The notes below the pieces were generated by a model, which saw only the letters and a list, made by a program, of their open reading frames with translations, had not been told where the DNA came from and ran no database searches. From Piper betle (lineage: Eukaryota; Streptophyta; Magnoliopsida; Piperales; Piperaceae), in assembly GCA_033002965.1 (NCBI GenBank), contig JAURVB010004819.1:1-64000 (forward strand): DNA of 64,000 nucleotides, in the 5' to 3' direction. Each line of letters opens with the position of its first letter. Position 1 is the stretch's first letter. Both the position numbers and the translations under genes were made by a program. Shown here piece after piece: positions 24,711 through 37,700 of the stretch.

Positions 24711-26562
24711 TTACCGGCGTATCGGCGGCGATAGAATACCGGCCGGGGAAATATAGCTAGTCGAAAAAGCGGAGCGAAGGTGGAGATGAAGGAGCTGACG
24801 GCCGATGCCTTTTACCAGTTTCGTTATTGGTGGATTTTTAACACATTTGCTCCCTCTCTTGGATATTTATTCAACCTTTGATCCTAATGTTTCCGATTGA
24901 ATTGTTTGCATACCCTTCTTCTTTTTGGTTCACCATCGACACCCATTTTGACGATTGGGGAATTTAGAACCATTATTCATTCGCTTAAATGACTGTGTTC
25001 TTTGTAATTTATATATAGCATTGACATAATTTAATTTAGTTATCATTATGTCAATCCCACTTTACAAGTCCTCGTAAAAAAGTAATGCATATTATGATAA
25101 AATTAATAATGATGACTTATATTTTACTAAAAGCAAATGTCATAACTTGTAATGAAAATTTTAAATTTAATTAGAAATAAAATATATATGTATATATATA
25201 TTAACTCTATTGATCGGGTAGGTAAATATAATATTAATTAATTGTCTTGTAAAACAAGATAAAATTTAATATTTTATATATTTTTAACGTAGATTCAAAT
25301 CCTTATTAATTTGTTTATACTTGAAGAAATTAAATAGAATTTCTAAATATTTTTAATCGAAAAATAATCTATGGGTTCATTTAAGTCCAATCTTTGGGAT
25401 GATATAAGTTTCGATTATCATTTCTTAGACAAATTAATGTCACGTAATATCTTTCATATCATGCTTATGATTTAATAAGTACTTGTTCAACCCATAAATA
25501 CATAATGACCATTAATCTATCATATATTAAGACATTAAACTAGCCTACCCTAAACATAAGTGTAGTCAACCTTCGACCCACACGAGGAGAAAAATCTAGT
25601 ATCTGAAAATAATGAAGGATGGTAATATAATAAGTCATAAGCGAAGGGTAACTTGTGGGTGGGGGCGGACCGGGTATCCGATTTGTCGGGTAGCTCTGAC
25701 CTTCATCCGCATACGGGAGATGTGGGACCCACAAAAAGACTGACGAGAGGGGTCGGCCACACGTCGGCGAAGAAACGGAACCACACAACCCAACGTGGGC
25801 CCACGGCTGACTCCACTGGAGGCACGTGTCCGGTGGGACCGCCGACAAGTTGCAGGGCAGACTAGCCTCCTCGGGCATATTCGACACGTGGCCCCCGTCC
25901 ATTGCGCAAGTCCGATACATTGGATAATGGATTGTGTTTACCTTTTTTTTTTCTCACCCCTCTTATTTTTTAGCAACTTTATCAACGTATAAAAATACCA
26001 AACCCTTATTCTTTAGACTTAAGGGATCTTTTTTTAAAAAAAAGAAAATATATACAATTAAATAATAAAAAGTTTAAATTCTTCAATAAAACATCAATAC
26101 ATACCTCATTTTCTTTTCCAAGAGTAGTCAAGCGGGGCCGGCACAGACCCACCATCTGCTGCCTCTCATTTGTGATTCAAAGCCCAAAAGAAGATTTTGG
26201 CCCCAATAAGTTCGAAGTTATGGGCCGTGATAGCTCGCTTTGAAAAGAAAACTTTTGGGCCAAGATATAATATCACCGGTATTCCATAACCAAGGGATCA
26301 GGCTACCAGCTCACAACATATTTTGCTAATTTATGCCAAACCGCCTTAGGTACGAAATTAACGATATCCACAATCAAGCCCATGTAATCGTTAGAGTTTT
26401 TATTTTAAAGTTTTTTAAATGTAACTTATTTGACATTTAGACGTCCAAAATATATAATTTGAGGAGTCAATTGATTCATTTCATTTTGTATACTTACTCT
26501 GAACCTTTTCACAACGCGCATATATTTTATCTATCTATACCATGTTATATATATATATATAC
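24711..26562. other. Intergenic, with a promoter-like GC island
   Basis: Upstream of the P450 start the sequence is AT-rich, except 25650-25920. That stretch is GC-rich with CACGTG cores (25821, 25885) and repeated TGGGACC/GTGGGCCC words. These are common plant promoter words (G-box, TGGGCC), but no gene start could be attached to them. A frame on the minus strand (25540-25920) has no family features. Confidence 0.35.
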
Positions 26563-29049
26563 CCAAATATTACTATGCATTGCATCAAAACGTAGCGCAT
26601 AGGCAGTGTTTTTAATTTGGACCATTAGATCAAAATCCAACGACCAAATCTGTAAAACCTGTGACTCGAGTCAGAGTTTTACTGGAGTGAACCAGTCGGT
26701 TCAACCGTTGGTTCGAGTCGAGTCAACTTCATGGACCAAGAGCTGAGTTGAGGCCAACTGTGAGTTATGAGCGCTGAGGGTCATGTATGCTCAGGTGTAC
26801 GATGATAACCTCTAAAAGATGATAAAAAATGGGTTATTAAATATATGAAGGTATACAGTATTGATTGTTATTTTTATTTTATCGCAGAATAGTTTTAGGC
26901 CGAATAACGCATTAGGACGCGTTGGATTATATTCGGGTGGGCTTTTAGTTATAGAACATATCATTTGGATGGTTGCTGTGTTCGTTTGATTTTACGGGAT
27001 TTTTCTCAAATTTTTTTAGGATTTATTAGGAGATAGTTACTATTATTGACTCTAGTCGGAGTCGAGTCAAGTTTAATTTACAAAAATGCCATCGCACGCT
27101 TGTAAAACCCACGATTCGAGTCAGGGTTTTATATTCAGAACCAGTCGGTTCGACCGTTATTTTCGAGTTGAGTCAGTTTCAGAACACGTGTACTGAGCCG
27201 ACGCCGGTCTCGTGTATGAGCCATGAGGGTCATGTGTACCCAAGTATATGATGATAACGTCATGAACACAACAGAAAAGAATGAGTTATCAGAATATATG
27301 AGAGTATGCAGTTCATTTTTTTATTATGATATATAATGGATCGTAGAATTAGTTTTAGGCCGTTTATCGCGTTAGGACGCGTTACGGGCATTTTGGGTGG
27401 GTTGATAGTTCTAAAGCATATCATTATGATTTTTTGGTGTTTGTTTGATTTTACGGGATTTTTCCCGATTTTTATGAATTTTTTAGGATTTAATACGACT
27501 TAGTTATTATACTTGACTCGAGTCGGAGACGAGTCAAGTAATATTTACGAGTTTGCCACCACACACACCCTCGACCTTTCCTTTCTTCTTTCCCAAACCC
27601 TTGCCGCGCGCCGCCACTGCGCATGCCGCCGCCGCTGCCGTGGACGCTCGCCCGGCCGCCGATCGTCGCCCCCTAGCTCGGCCACGACGTTGCCGTGCCG
27701 CCCCGACCAGCCCCGGCCGCTGCCAGGCCGCTGTGACGCCGGAATCGCCGTGCCTAGCGCCGCGGCCAAGTTTCGGTCGCGTCGCCGATTTCACCGCCGG
27801 CGACTATCGCCGCCACGATCAGGGGGTCGCCTCAGCACCACCGACCGCCCAGTGACCTTCCCCGACCGGAACGGAGGCCAGCGCCGCCCAGATCGGCCGG
27901 ATTCTTCTCCCATCGCCGCCGCTCTGTTTTATGCTTTTTCTGGCGAGCCGTTACCTCCGTTGGCCGCGTCGACCTCGTAGATGAGTCGGGCTCGCCGAGC
28001 CGGTTCCAAGGGCACCCAACACGACCACTTTCCGGCTAGTAGACGCCGCCGGCGACTGTCGCCGGAAAACCGCCAGAAGCTACCGGAAAACCGCCGAAAA
28101 CCGTCGGAAAACCGGAATTTCTGGAATTCGCCGGAATTCACCGGATCTTCCGCAGGGCTCACCCAGTCGAGCCCGATCGAACGTCGGACGCCGGGGAGCG
28201 CCGAATTCGAGCTCCGAGACACGCGACGGAACCCTAGCCGTCGCCGATTGCCGACGATGTGAGGTATAATTACCTCCAATTTGATTATTTAAATTGATGA
28301 TTATTAGCATAGCATGGTAGGACTGATTATTTATCATGATAATGCCTAATTACTGATGAAGTAATGATGGTATGATTTGAGGAATTGTAAATGAATAGTA
28401 AGTGAGCTAATGAGATAAAATGAGTTGGAGCATGATAAGTGATCATGATGTAATTTAGAGAAACAGAATAAAATATAGTATGAATAGTTTGAGTTAGGAT
28501 TATTCTCTTTTATGATTATTTGACTATGATGGATGATTATTATGTCGTGTGTGATATTCATTGATTTTGATGCATCATGTAGTTAGTGGGCGTTAGTATT
28601 TAGTTTTGATGTGTAGGTACGGAGTAGGAGCTCGCCGCCTAGGCGCGATGACACGCTTGGAGCTTCTACCAGGTCCGTTAGGACTTCTCTCTGATTTTAT
28701 GATCTTTTCTATTGTATGTTTGATTTATTGTCTGCAGGACGGGTTAAGTGGCGTTTTATCGGATCCCACTTAACTCGGGCCATTTAACCGAACATTTTCC
28801 GGATTAATAACCCCTCGAGGATGAGATCCCTCGAGGTTGATTTCGAAAACAAGATCCACCAAAAGTTGCCTTCGGGCCTATTATATAACTCCCTACCCAA
28901 GCATATATATATATATATATATATAGTTTTCGCGTTTCTGTGAGACGAGAGATGGAGAAATCGACTGCACGTACCATGCAGAGGATGTCGTGACAGTCAA
29001 AGCGGGCTCTGGATTACTGCCAGCGGACTGTTCCATTCCCGAGGGATCC

Positions 29050-32000
29050 TGTAAAACCCGTGACTCGAGCCAGAGTTTTACGGGAGTGAACCAGTCGGTT
29101 CAACCGTCGGTTCGAATCGAGTCAGCTTCATGGACCGCGAGCTGAGTTGAGGCCAGCTGTGAGTTATGAGCGATGAGGGTCATGTATGCTCAAATGTACG
29201 ATGATAACGCCTAAAAGATGATGAAAAATGGGTTATCAAGTATATGGAGGTATGCAGTATTGATTGTTATTTTTATTTGATCGTAGAATATTTTTAGGGC
29301 CAAATGACGAATTAGGACGCGATATAGGCGAGTTTGGGTGGGTTATTAGTTATAGAGCATATCATTTGGATGTTGCTATGTTGTTTGATTTTATGGGATT
29401 TTTCCCAATTTTTTTGGATTTTTTTTAGGATTTATTAGGAGATAGTTATTATTATTGACTCGAGTCGGAGTCGAGTCAAGTTTAATTTACAAAAATGCCA
29501 TCGCACGCTACTTCTTCTTCCTCCCGACCATTCTCACCCAAACCCTCGCCGCCCCTCAATCTCGTTGCTGCCGCCGCCGCCGACGCCGTGCTGCCGCCAA
29601 TCGACGCCGCCCCGCCCCGCCGTACAGTCGCCGTGCCGCCACGACCCACCCCGGCCACCGCCTCGCCGCCACGACGCCGGAATCGCCCCACGAGCCGCGA
29701 CGTGCTCCCTCGGCGATTCGCCACCGTCCGGGCCGCTCCGCCGCCACTGTGACCCCGACGACCACCCCCTCGCCGTTGCCGACGTTTCCCCCATCCTCCC
29801 GACCGCCGTCGAGGCCGGCCGGAGCCCCGATCGGAGCACACCGCCGCCGCCACCCGTTTTCAACGCCGCCGTCGACGGCCATCGCCGCCTCGGCTACCTT
29901 GTTTGACACCGCCATCGGACCAAGCTCGTCGAGCTGGTGCCGATAGACCCCCTGATTGCTCCGTCCCGAATCGTCGCCGGAAAACCGCCGGAATCCGCCG
30001 GAAAACCGCCGACACTCGCCGGAACCGCCGGAAAATTGGATTCGTGGGAAATTCGCCGGATCATCCGCCGAACGCACCCGGTCCAATCTGATCGGACTTC
30101 GGACGCCGCTAGGTGCCGAATTCGAGTTTCGAGCCACGAAACGGAAACCCTAGCCGTCGCCGATTTTCGACGACGCGAGGTATAATTTATTTTAATTTAA
30201 TTATTTGAAAGTATTGATTATTAGAATTGCATGCTAGGATTGGTGAATTGTGTGTTATAATAATATGTATAAATGTAGGTTTGATTAAGAATAGAAGTAT
30301 GAAATTGTTTGGTTGAGTGGTGTTAAAAATGGAGGCTAAGAAATTAATTAGTGTAACTAGGTAATGATCATGATCTAATGCAACTAGCCTAAGTAGACTT
30401 GCTAGAATTGATATAGGTTGATGTGTGTTGATTGATGCGTGGTTGTGTTGATTGTGTGTGCATGCTATAGGATGTGTGATTCATCATGCGGGCGTTAGTT
30501 TTTAGCTTGATTGTGTAGGTACGGTGTAGGAGCTCGCCGCCTAGGCGCGTGGACCCGTTTGGAGCTTCTACCAGGTCCGTTTAGGACTCGTTCTCTGTTT
30601 TACGCTATTCTATTGTATATTTGATTTATCATGTGCAGGACGAGTTAAGTGGCGTTTTATCGGATCCCACTTAACTCGGGCCATTTAGCCAACAGTTTTA
30701 TTTCGGATTAATAACCCTCGAGGATGAGATCCCTCGAGTTTGTTTTCGAACTTCAGATCCAGCTCACGATGCCTTCGGGCCTATTGTATAAATCCCAACC
30801 CAGGCCTATATATATATAGTTTTCGTGTTTTCGGTGAGAGATGGAATGAGGGTTACTTGCGGCCACGTCTTCAGATAGGGCGTGTGCCCGGAAGAGCGGG
30901 CTCTGGAGCTGGGGAGAACCCACTTCGTTCCCGAAGGATCCGGACAACTCCACCTTTGAGTTCCTCAAACCCGGAGAAGTGTGGAGGTTTACGGGTACTG
31001 CAATGCAGCGCATGTCTAGACTTGTTGTAACACCCCGTTTCGGCTCACCCGTGAACCGACCCGGAAATGTCACCGGCGACCGAACCGTTCGTTAATCTAC
31101 TAGATTCGGTTAAGCCGACCAGGATCTACTCTCGGCGTCTCAAGATGAAGATGCAAATATGAAATGCATGAATGAGAACGATTGGGTTCTAACGCGGTCC
31201 TACATGCATGCTGTGATGTACAAGCAAAAACAAGACAAAATAATAAATGAGAAACCAAAAGAAAATATATAATATTTTATGAAAATACGATAACACATAA
31301 TAATCTACCATGACATTAAATCATTATCTCATTCATTTTTACCCGAGCCGAGTCTGAACTCCAAGGCTCCCTACTCATTCATATTTATCAGTTCGTTTCA
31401 TAACAAGTAATTCATCAAGACAAAAACATTGTAATAATCATCCACACAGCATTAAACAACCATCATTATACATTACACGCGGCAGGTACATGTGTGCGCG
31501 GTTCCGTGCTGCTCCTCCGCAGTCCCGACAGCTTTCATCGCTCGCATTCCTCACCTACATATATATAGAAAAACCGTCAGTAACGAGTGTTACCGGCCCG
31601 GAAAATAACTAATATCAATCTGGCACAGGAGAGCAAACTCTCCTGTTGAATCAAAACCATATACTTCCTCAAGAACTCTCATCAGGGCACATACGGGAGC
31701 CGTCGTCGTCGGGCCGTCGCCCTCGGGTCGACAGCGTCCCCCTATCTTTCTCATTCTCATACCTTGGCCATTTCTCTATTGCTTCTCGCATCAAATTTCA
31801 TTCCTTACCGCCCTCTGCACCTTCCATATTACTCCTGGCCTTGAGCACAAAGGCCGAGCACTCTCAGGCAGTCGCCTTCAGTACCCTTTGAACCACAAGT
31901 CTAGACATGCGCTGCATTGCAGTACCCGTAAACCTCCACACTTCTCCGGGTTTGAGGAACTCAAAGGTGGAGTTGTCCGGATCCTTCGGGAACGAAGTGG

Positions 32001-34773
32001 GTTCTCCCCAGCTCCAGAGCCCGCTCTTCCGGGCACACGCCCTATCTGAAGACGTGGCCGCAAGTAACCCTCATTCCATCTCTCACCGAAAACACGAAAA
32101 CTATATATATATAGGCCTGGGTTGGGATTTATACAATAGGCCCGAAGGCATCGTGAGCTGGATCTGAAGTTCGAAAACAAACTCGAGGGATCTCATCCTC
32201 GAGGGTTATTAATCCGAAATAAAACTGTTGGCTAAATGGCCCGAGTTAAGTGGGATCCGATAAAACGCCACTTAACTCGTCCTGCACATGATAAATCAAA
32301 TATTCAATAGAGTAGCGTAAAACAGAGAACGAGTCCTAAACGGACCTGGTAGAAGCTCCAAACGGGTCCACGCGCCTAGGCGGCGAGCTCCTACACCGTA
32401 CCTACACAATCAAGCTAAAAACTAACGCCCGCATGATGAATCACACATCCTATAGCATGCACACACAATCAACACAATCACGCATCAATCAACACACATC
32501 AACCTATATCAATTCTAGCAAGTCTACTTAGGCTAGTTTGCATTAGATCATGATCATTACCTAATAACCCTAATTAGTTTCATAACTTCTATTTTTAACA
32601 CCACACAATTCCACAAATTTCATATTTTATTCTAAATCAAATCCACATTTATATAAGTAATTACAATGCACAATTCATCAATCATAGCATGCAAATTCTA
32701 ATAATCAATACTTTCAATTAATTAAGTTAAAATAAATTATACCTCGCGTCGTCGAAAATCGGCGACGGCTAGGGTTTCCGTTTCGCGGCTCGAAACTCGA
32801 ATTCGGCACCTAGCGGCGTCCGAAGTCCGATCAGATTGGACTGGGTGCGTTCGGCGGATGATCCGGCGAATTTCCCACGAATCCAATTTTCCGGCAGTTC
32901 CGGCGGTTTTCCGGCGAGTGTCGGCGGTTTTCCGGCGGATTCCGACGGTTTTCCGGCGATGATTCGGGACGGGGCAATCAGGGGGTCTATCGGCACCAGC
33001 TCGACGAGCTTGGTCCGATGGCGGTGTCAAACAGAGCAACCGAGGCGGCGATGGCCGTCGGCGGCGGTGTCGAAAACGGGCGGCGGCGGCGGTGTGCTCC
33101 GATCGAGGCTCCGGCCGGCCTCGACGGCGGTCGGGAGGATGGGGGAAATGTCGGCAAGGTCAAGGGGGTGGTACTAGTGGTCGCAGCGGCGGCGACGGCG
33201 GCCGAACGGCGGCGGAATCCGGCTCGGAGTGGCGACGGCCGAGGCGGCTTCGTGGGCCGATTCCGGCGTCGTGGCGGCGAGACGGCGGCCGGGGTGGGTC
33301 GTGGCGGCACGGCGACAGCACGGCGGGGCGGGGCGGCGTTGATCGGTGGCCGTACGACGTCGGCAGCGGCGGCGCGGCAACACGCGGCGGCGGTGGATAG
33401 GGTTTTGGAAAAAAGAACGCTCGGGAGGGAGAAAAGGCGTGCGATGGCAGTTTTGTAAATTAAACTTGACTCGACTCCGACTCGAGTCAATAATAATAAC
33501 TATCTCCTAATAAATCCTAAAAAAATCCAAAAAAATTGGGGAAAATCCCGTAAAATCAAACGAACACGGCAACATCCAAATGATATGTTCTATAACTAAT
33601 AACCCACCCAAACTCACCTATATCGCGTCCTAATTCGTCATTCGGCCCTAAAAATATTCTACGATCAAATAAAAATAACAATCAATACTGCATACCTCCA
33701 CATACTTGATAACCCATTTTTCATCATCTTTTAGGCGTTATCATCATACACTTGAGCATACATGACCCTCATTGCTCATAACTCACAGCTGGCCTCAACC
33801 CAGCTCGCGGTCCATAAAGCTGACTCGACTCGAACCGACGGTTGAACCGACTGGTTCACTCCCGTAAAACTCTGACTCGAGTCACGGGTTTTACACTTGT
33901 GGTTCAAAGGGTACTGAAGGCGACTGCCTGAGAGTGCTCGGCCTTTGTGCTCAAGGCCAGGAGTAATATGGAAGGTGCAGAGGGCGGTAAGGAATGAAAT
34001 TTGATGCGAGAAGCGATAGAGAAATGGCCAAGGTATGAGAATGAGAAAGATAGGGGGACGCTGTCGACCCGAGGGTGACGACCCGACGGCGACGGCTCCC
34101 GTATGTGCCCTGATGAGAGTTCTTGAGGAAGTATATGGTTTTGATTCAACAGGAGAGTTTGCTCTCCTGTGCCAGATTGATATTAGTTATTTTCCGGGCC
34201 GGTAACACTTGTTACTGACGGTTTTTCTATATATAGTCCGTCAGGGGTTGAGGAATGCGAGCGATGAAAGCTGTCGGGACTGCGGAGGAGCAGCACGGAA
34301 CCGCGCACACATGTACCTGCCGCGTGTAACGTATAATGACGGTGTGTTATTGCTACGTGAATGATAACTTTGATGTGTTTGTTTAGATAAATTGCTTGTT
34401 ATGAAATGAATGGATAAATGTGAATGAGTAGTGAGTTTGGAGTTCAGGCTCGGTTCAATTGAAACGAAAGAGATAATGATGAATGCTACGATAGATTATC
34501 ATGTTTTATCGTATTTTGATAAAATAGTATATATTTTCTTTTGGTTTCTCATTTATTATTTTGTCTTGTTTTTGCTTGTACATCATATCATGCATGTAGG
34601 ACCACGTTAGAACCCAATCGTTCTCATTCATACATTTCATATTTGCATCTCCATCTTGAGACGCCGAGAGTAGATCCGGGTCGGCTTAACCGAATCTAGT
34701 AGATTAACGAACGGTTCGGTCTCCGGTGACATTTCCGGGTCGGTTCGCGGGTGAACCGAAACGAGGTGTTATA
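29050..34773 (+). mobile_element. E3: LTR-like element inserted in E2
   Basis: It begins TGTAAAACCCG and ends GAGGTGTTATA, with the target duplication GATCC at 29045-29049 and 34774-34778. Net length is about 2.85 kb without E4. The GC-rich block (29510-30180) contains repeated CCGGAAAACCGCCGG words and open frames in several phases, none recognisable. The last base pair differs from the family consensus (TATA against TACA). Confidence 0.9.
31026..33895 (-). mobile_element. E4: LTR-like element inserted inverted into E3
   Basis: It begins TGTAACACCCC and ends GGGTTTTACA, which is the reverse of E3, so it lies in the opposite orientation. The target duplication CTTGT is at 31021-31025 and 33896-33900. 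The length is 2870 bp and nothing is inserted in it, so it is the cleanest reference for the family. Because host and insert are close relatives, it forms long inverted repeats with E3 (about 2.0 kb with 29050-31025 and about 0.87 kb with 33896-34773). Confidence 0.92.
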
Positions 34774-37700
34774 GATCCTGACAACTCCGCGTTTAAGTTC
34801 CTCACACCCAGAGAACGTGGAAGTTTACGGATACTATTAAGTACAATGCATGTCCGGACTTGTGGTTCAAAGGGTACTAAAGGCGACTGCCTGAGAGTAC
34901 TCGGCCTTCGTGCTCAAGGCTAGGAGAAATATAGAGGTAAGGAGAGGGCTTAGGATAAAGTTTCACGAGAAGTACTGAAAAAGAAGTGCTGAGAGCGGCA
35001 TAGTACCAGCAGTAGATCAGTAAGTTCGGGATGCTACCGGGTCTGCAGCCCAGTGGCTCCTCAGTAGTGCCCTTCAGAGTGTTCACGTGGAGTATATGAT
35101 GTTTTCTTTCATATGAGTGTTTGCTCTCATAGCCAGCTTGTTATAGTTATTTTATTTTCCGGACCAGTAACACTTGTTACTGACATATTTTTATACTATA
35201 TGTAGGTAATAATCACGAGTTGGAGGAGCCAGCTTGGACGGAGGAGCAATGAGGTCTTGTACACACACACATATTATATTTCTGAATGTTTAATTATGTG
35301 TTATTATGTTATTATAATGTGAATGACATGTTCAAATGCATGAGACATGATAGAATGTGAAATGATCAGAGTAGCGCAGCAAAAGTATGATGGGTTAGAA
35401 CCTAAAGTTTAGAGAATGATGAATATAATAGATTATAAGTCTTGGTGAATGCTATTGTTGCTATGCGTATATATGTTTAAATATATGATTTTGACAGGGT
35501 GGCCCCTAATTGCATTTTTAGGGGAAATTCTGTCCATTTCGTTTTAGAATTTTTACTAATTTTGATTGTAATTGTGTTGGTGTGAAATTTTGGTTGCATG
35601 TCATCCATGAAGTATCATGTTAGGGTTTTATGTATTTATCTATGCATGACAAGTCGTATCTACATCTTAACACGCCGAGATTGGATCCGTATGAGTTAGG
35701 TTCGGGTTAGCCAACCTAACTGGGGCTGGTAACATGCCGGTTCGGTCCACGAGTGTGAACCGGATTTGGGGTGTTACAACGCCCCTTCATCTTCCCCGAC
35801 ACTTTCCCTCCCGAAACCCTACCGCCGCCTTGTGTTGTCGCCACTGCTGCCACTGTCGACGTCGTGCTATCGCCGATCAACACCGCCCCACCCCGCCGTG
35901 CATTTGCCGTGCCGCCACGACCCACCCCGGCCACCGTATTGCAGCCACGACACCGGAATCGACCCACAAGCCGCGATGCCCTCCCTCGTCGATTCACCGC
36001 CGTCCGGGCCGCGCCGCCACTGTGACCCAGACGACCACCCCCTCGTTGTCGCCGATGTTTCCCCCACCATCCCGAGCGCCGTCGAGGCTGGCCGCAGCCC
36101 CGATCGGAGCACGCTGCCGCCGCCGCCACCCTTTTCGATGCCGCCGCTGACAGCCATCGCCACCCCGGTTGCTTTGTTTGACACCACCATCGGACCAAGC
36201 TCATCGAGCTGGTGCCGATAGACCCCTGATTGCCCCATCTCGAATAATCGCCGGAATCCGCCGAAAAACCGCCGACACTTGCCGGAAATTGCCGGAACCG
36301 CCGGAAAATTGGATTCGTGGGAAATTCGCCGGATCATCCGCCGAATGCACCCGATCCAATCTAATCGAACTTCGGACGCCGCTAGGTGCCGAATTCGAGT
36401 TTCGAGCCACGAAACGAAAACCCTAGCCTCGCCAATTTTCGACAACGCGAGGTATAATTTATTTTAACTTAATTATTTGAAAGTATTGATTATTAGAATT
36501 GCATGCTAGGATTGGCGAATTGTGTGTTATAATAATATATATAAATGTAGATTTGATTAAGGATAAATTGTGAAATTTGTTTGATTGAGTGGTGTTAAAA
36601 ATGGAGGCTAAGAAACTAATTAGGGTAACTAGGTAATGATCATGATCTAATGCGAACTAGCCTAAGTAGACTTGCTAGAATTGATATAGGTTGATGTGTG
36701 TTGAATGATGCGTGATTGTGTTGATTGTGCGTGTATGCTATAGGATGTGTGATTCATCATGCGGGCGTTAGTTTTTAGCTTGATTGTGTAGGTACGGTGT
36801 AGGAGCTCGCCGCCTAGGCGCGTGGACCTGTTTGGAGCTTCTACCAGGTCCGTTTAGGACTCGTTCTCTGTTTTATGCTATTCTATTATGTATTTGATTT
36901 ATTACATGCAGGACATGTTAAGTGGCGTATTATCGGATCCCACTTAACTCGGGCCATTTAGCCAACAATTTTCCGGATTAATAACCCTCGAGGATGAGAT
37001 CCCTCGAGTTTGTTTTCGAACTTCAGATCCAGCTCATCATGCCTTTGGGCCTATTGTATAAATCCCAACCTAGACCTATATATATGTATAGTTTTTGCAT
37101 TTTCAGTGAGAGATTGAATGAGGGAAATCCGACTACCGTGCTACGCGAGCAGGCACGTGTGTGTCGATAGTGGGCTCTGGAATGGTGTGCAGGCCGTTTC
37201 ATTCCCGAGGGATCCTGACAACTCCACCTTTGAGTTCCTCAAACCCAGAGAAGTGTGAAGGTTCACGGGTACTGCATTGCAGCGCATATCTAGACTTGTG
37301 GTTTCAAAGGGTACTAAAGGCGACTGCCTGAGAGTGCTCGGCCTTCGTACTCAAGGCCAGGAGTAATATGGAAGATGCAGAGGGCGGAAAGGAATGAGAT
37401 TTGATGCGAGAAGCGATAGAGAAATGGCCAAGGTATGAGAATGAGAAAGAAAGGGGGACGCTATCGACCCGAGGGCAACGGCTCCCATATGTGCCCTGAT
37501 GAGAGTTCTTGAGGAAGTATATGGTTTTGATTCAACAGGAGAGTTTGCTCTCCTGTGCCAGATTGATATTAGTTATTTTCCGGGCCGGTAACACTCGTTA
37601 TTGACGGTTTTTCTATATATATTTAGGTGAGGAATGCGAGCAATAAAAGCTGTCGGGACTGCGAAGGAGCAGCACGAAACCGCACACACATGTACCTGCC

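Larger units (their letters stand above)
27101..35778 (+). mobile_element. E2: diverged LTR-like element inserted in E1
   Basis: It begins TGTAAAACCC and ends GGGGTGTTACA. The flanking 5-mers are ACGCT (27096-27100) and ACGCC (35779-35783), one mismatch. Net length is about 2.95 kb after removing E3. It belongs to the same family, but it is clearly more diverged from E1, E3 and E4 than they are from one another (for example 34786-35260). It is therefore probably a different subfamily rather than simply older, since it sits inside E1. Confidence 0.85.
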
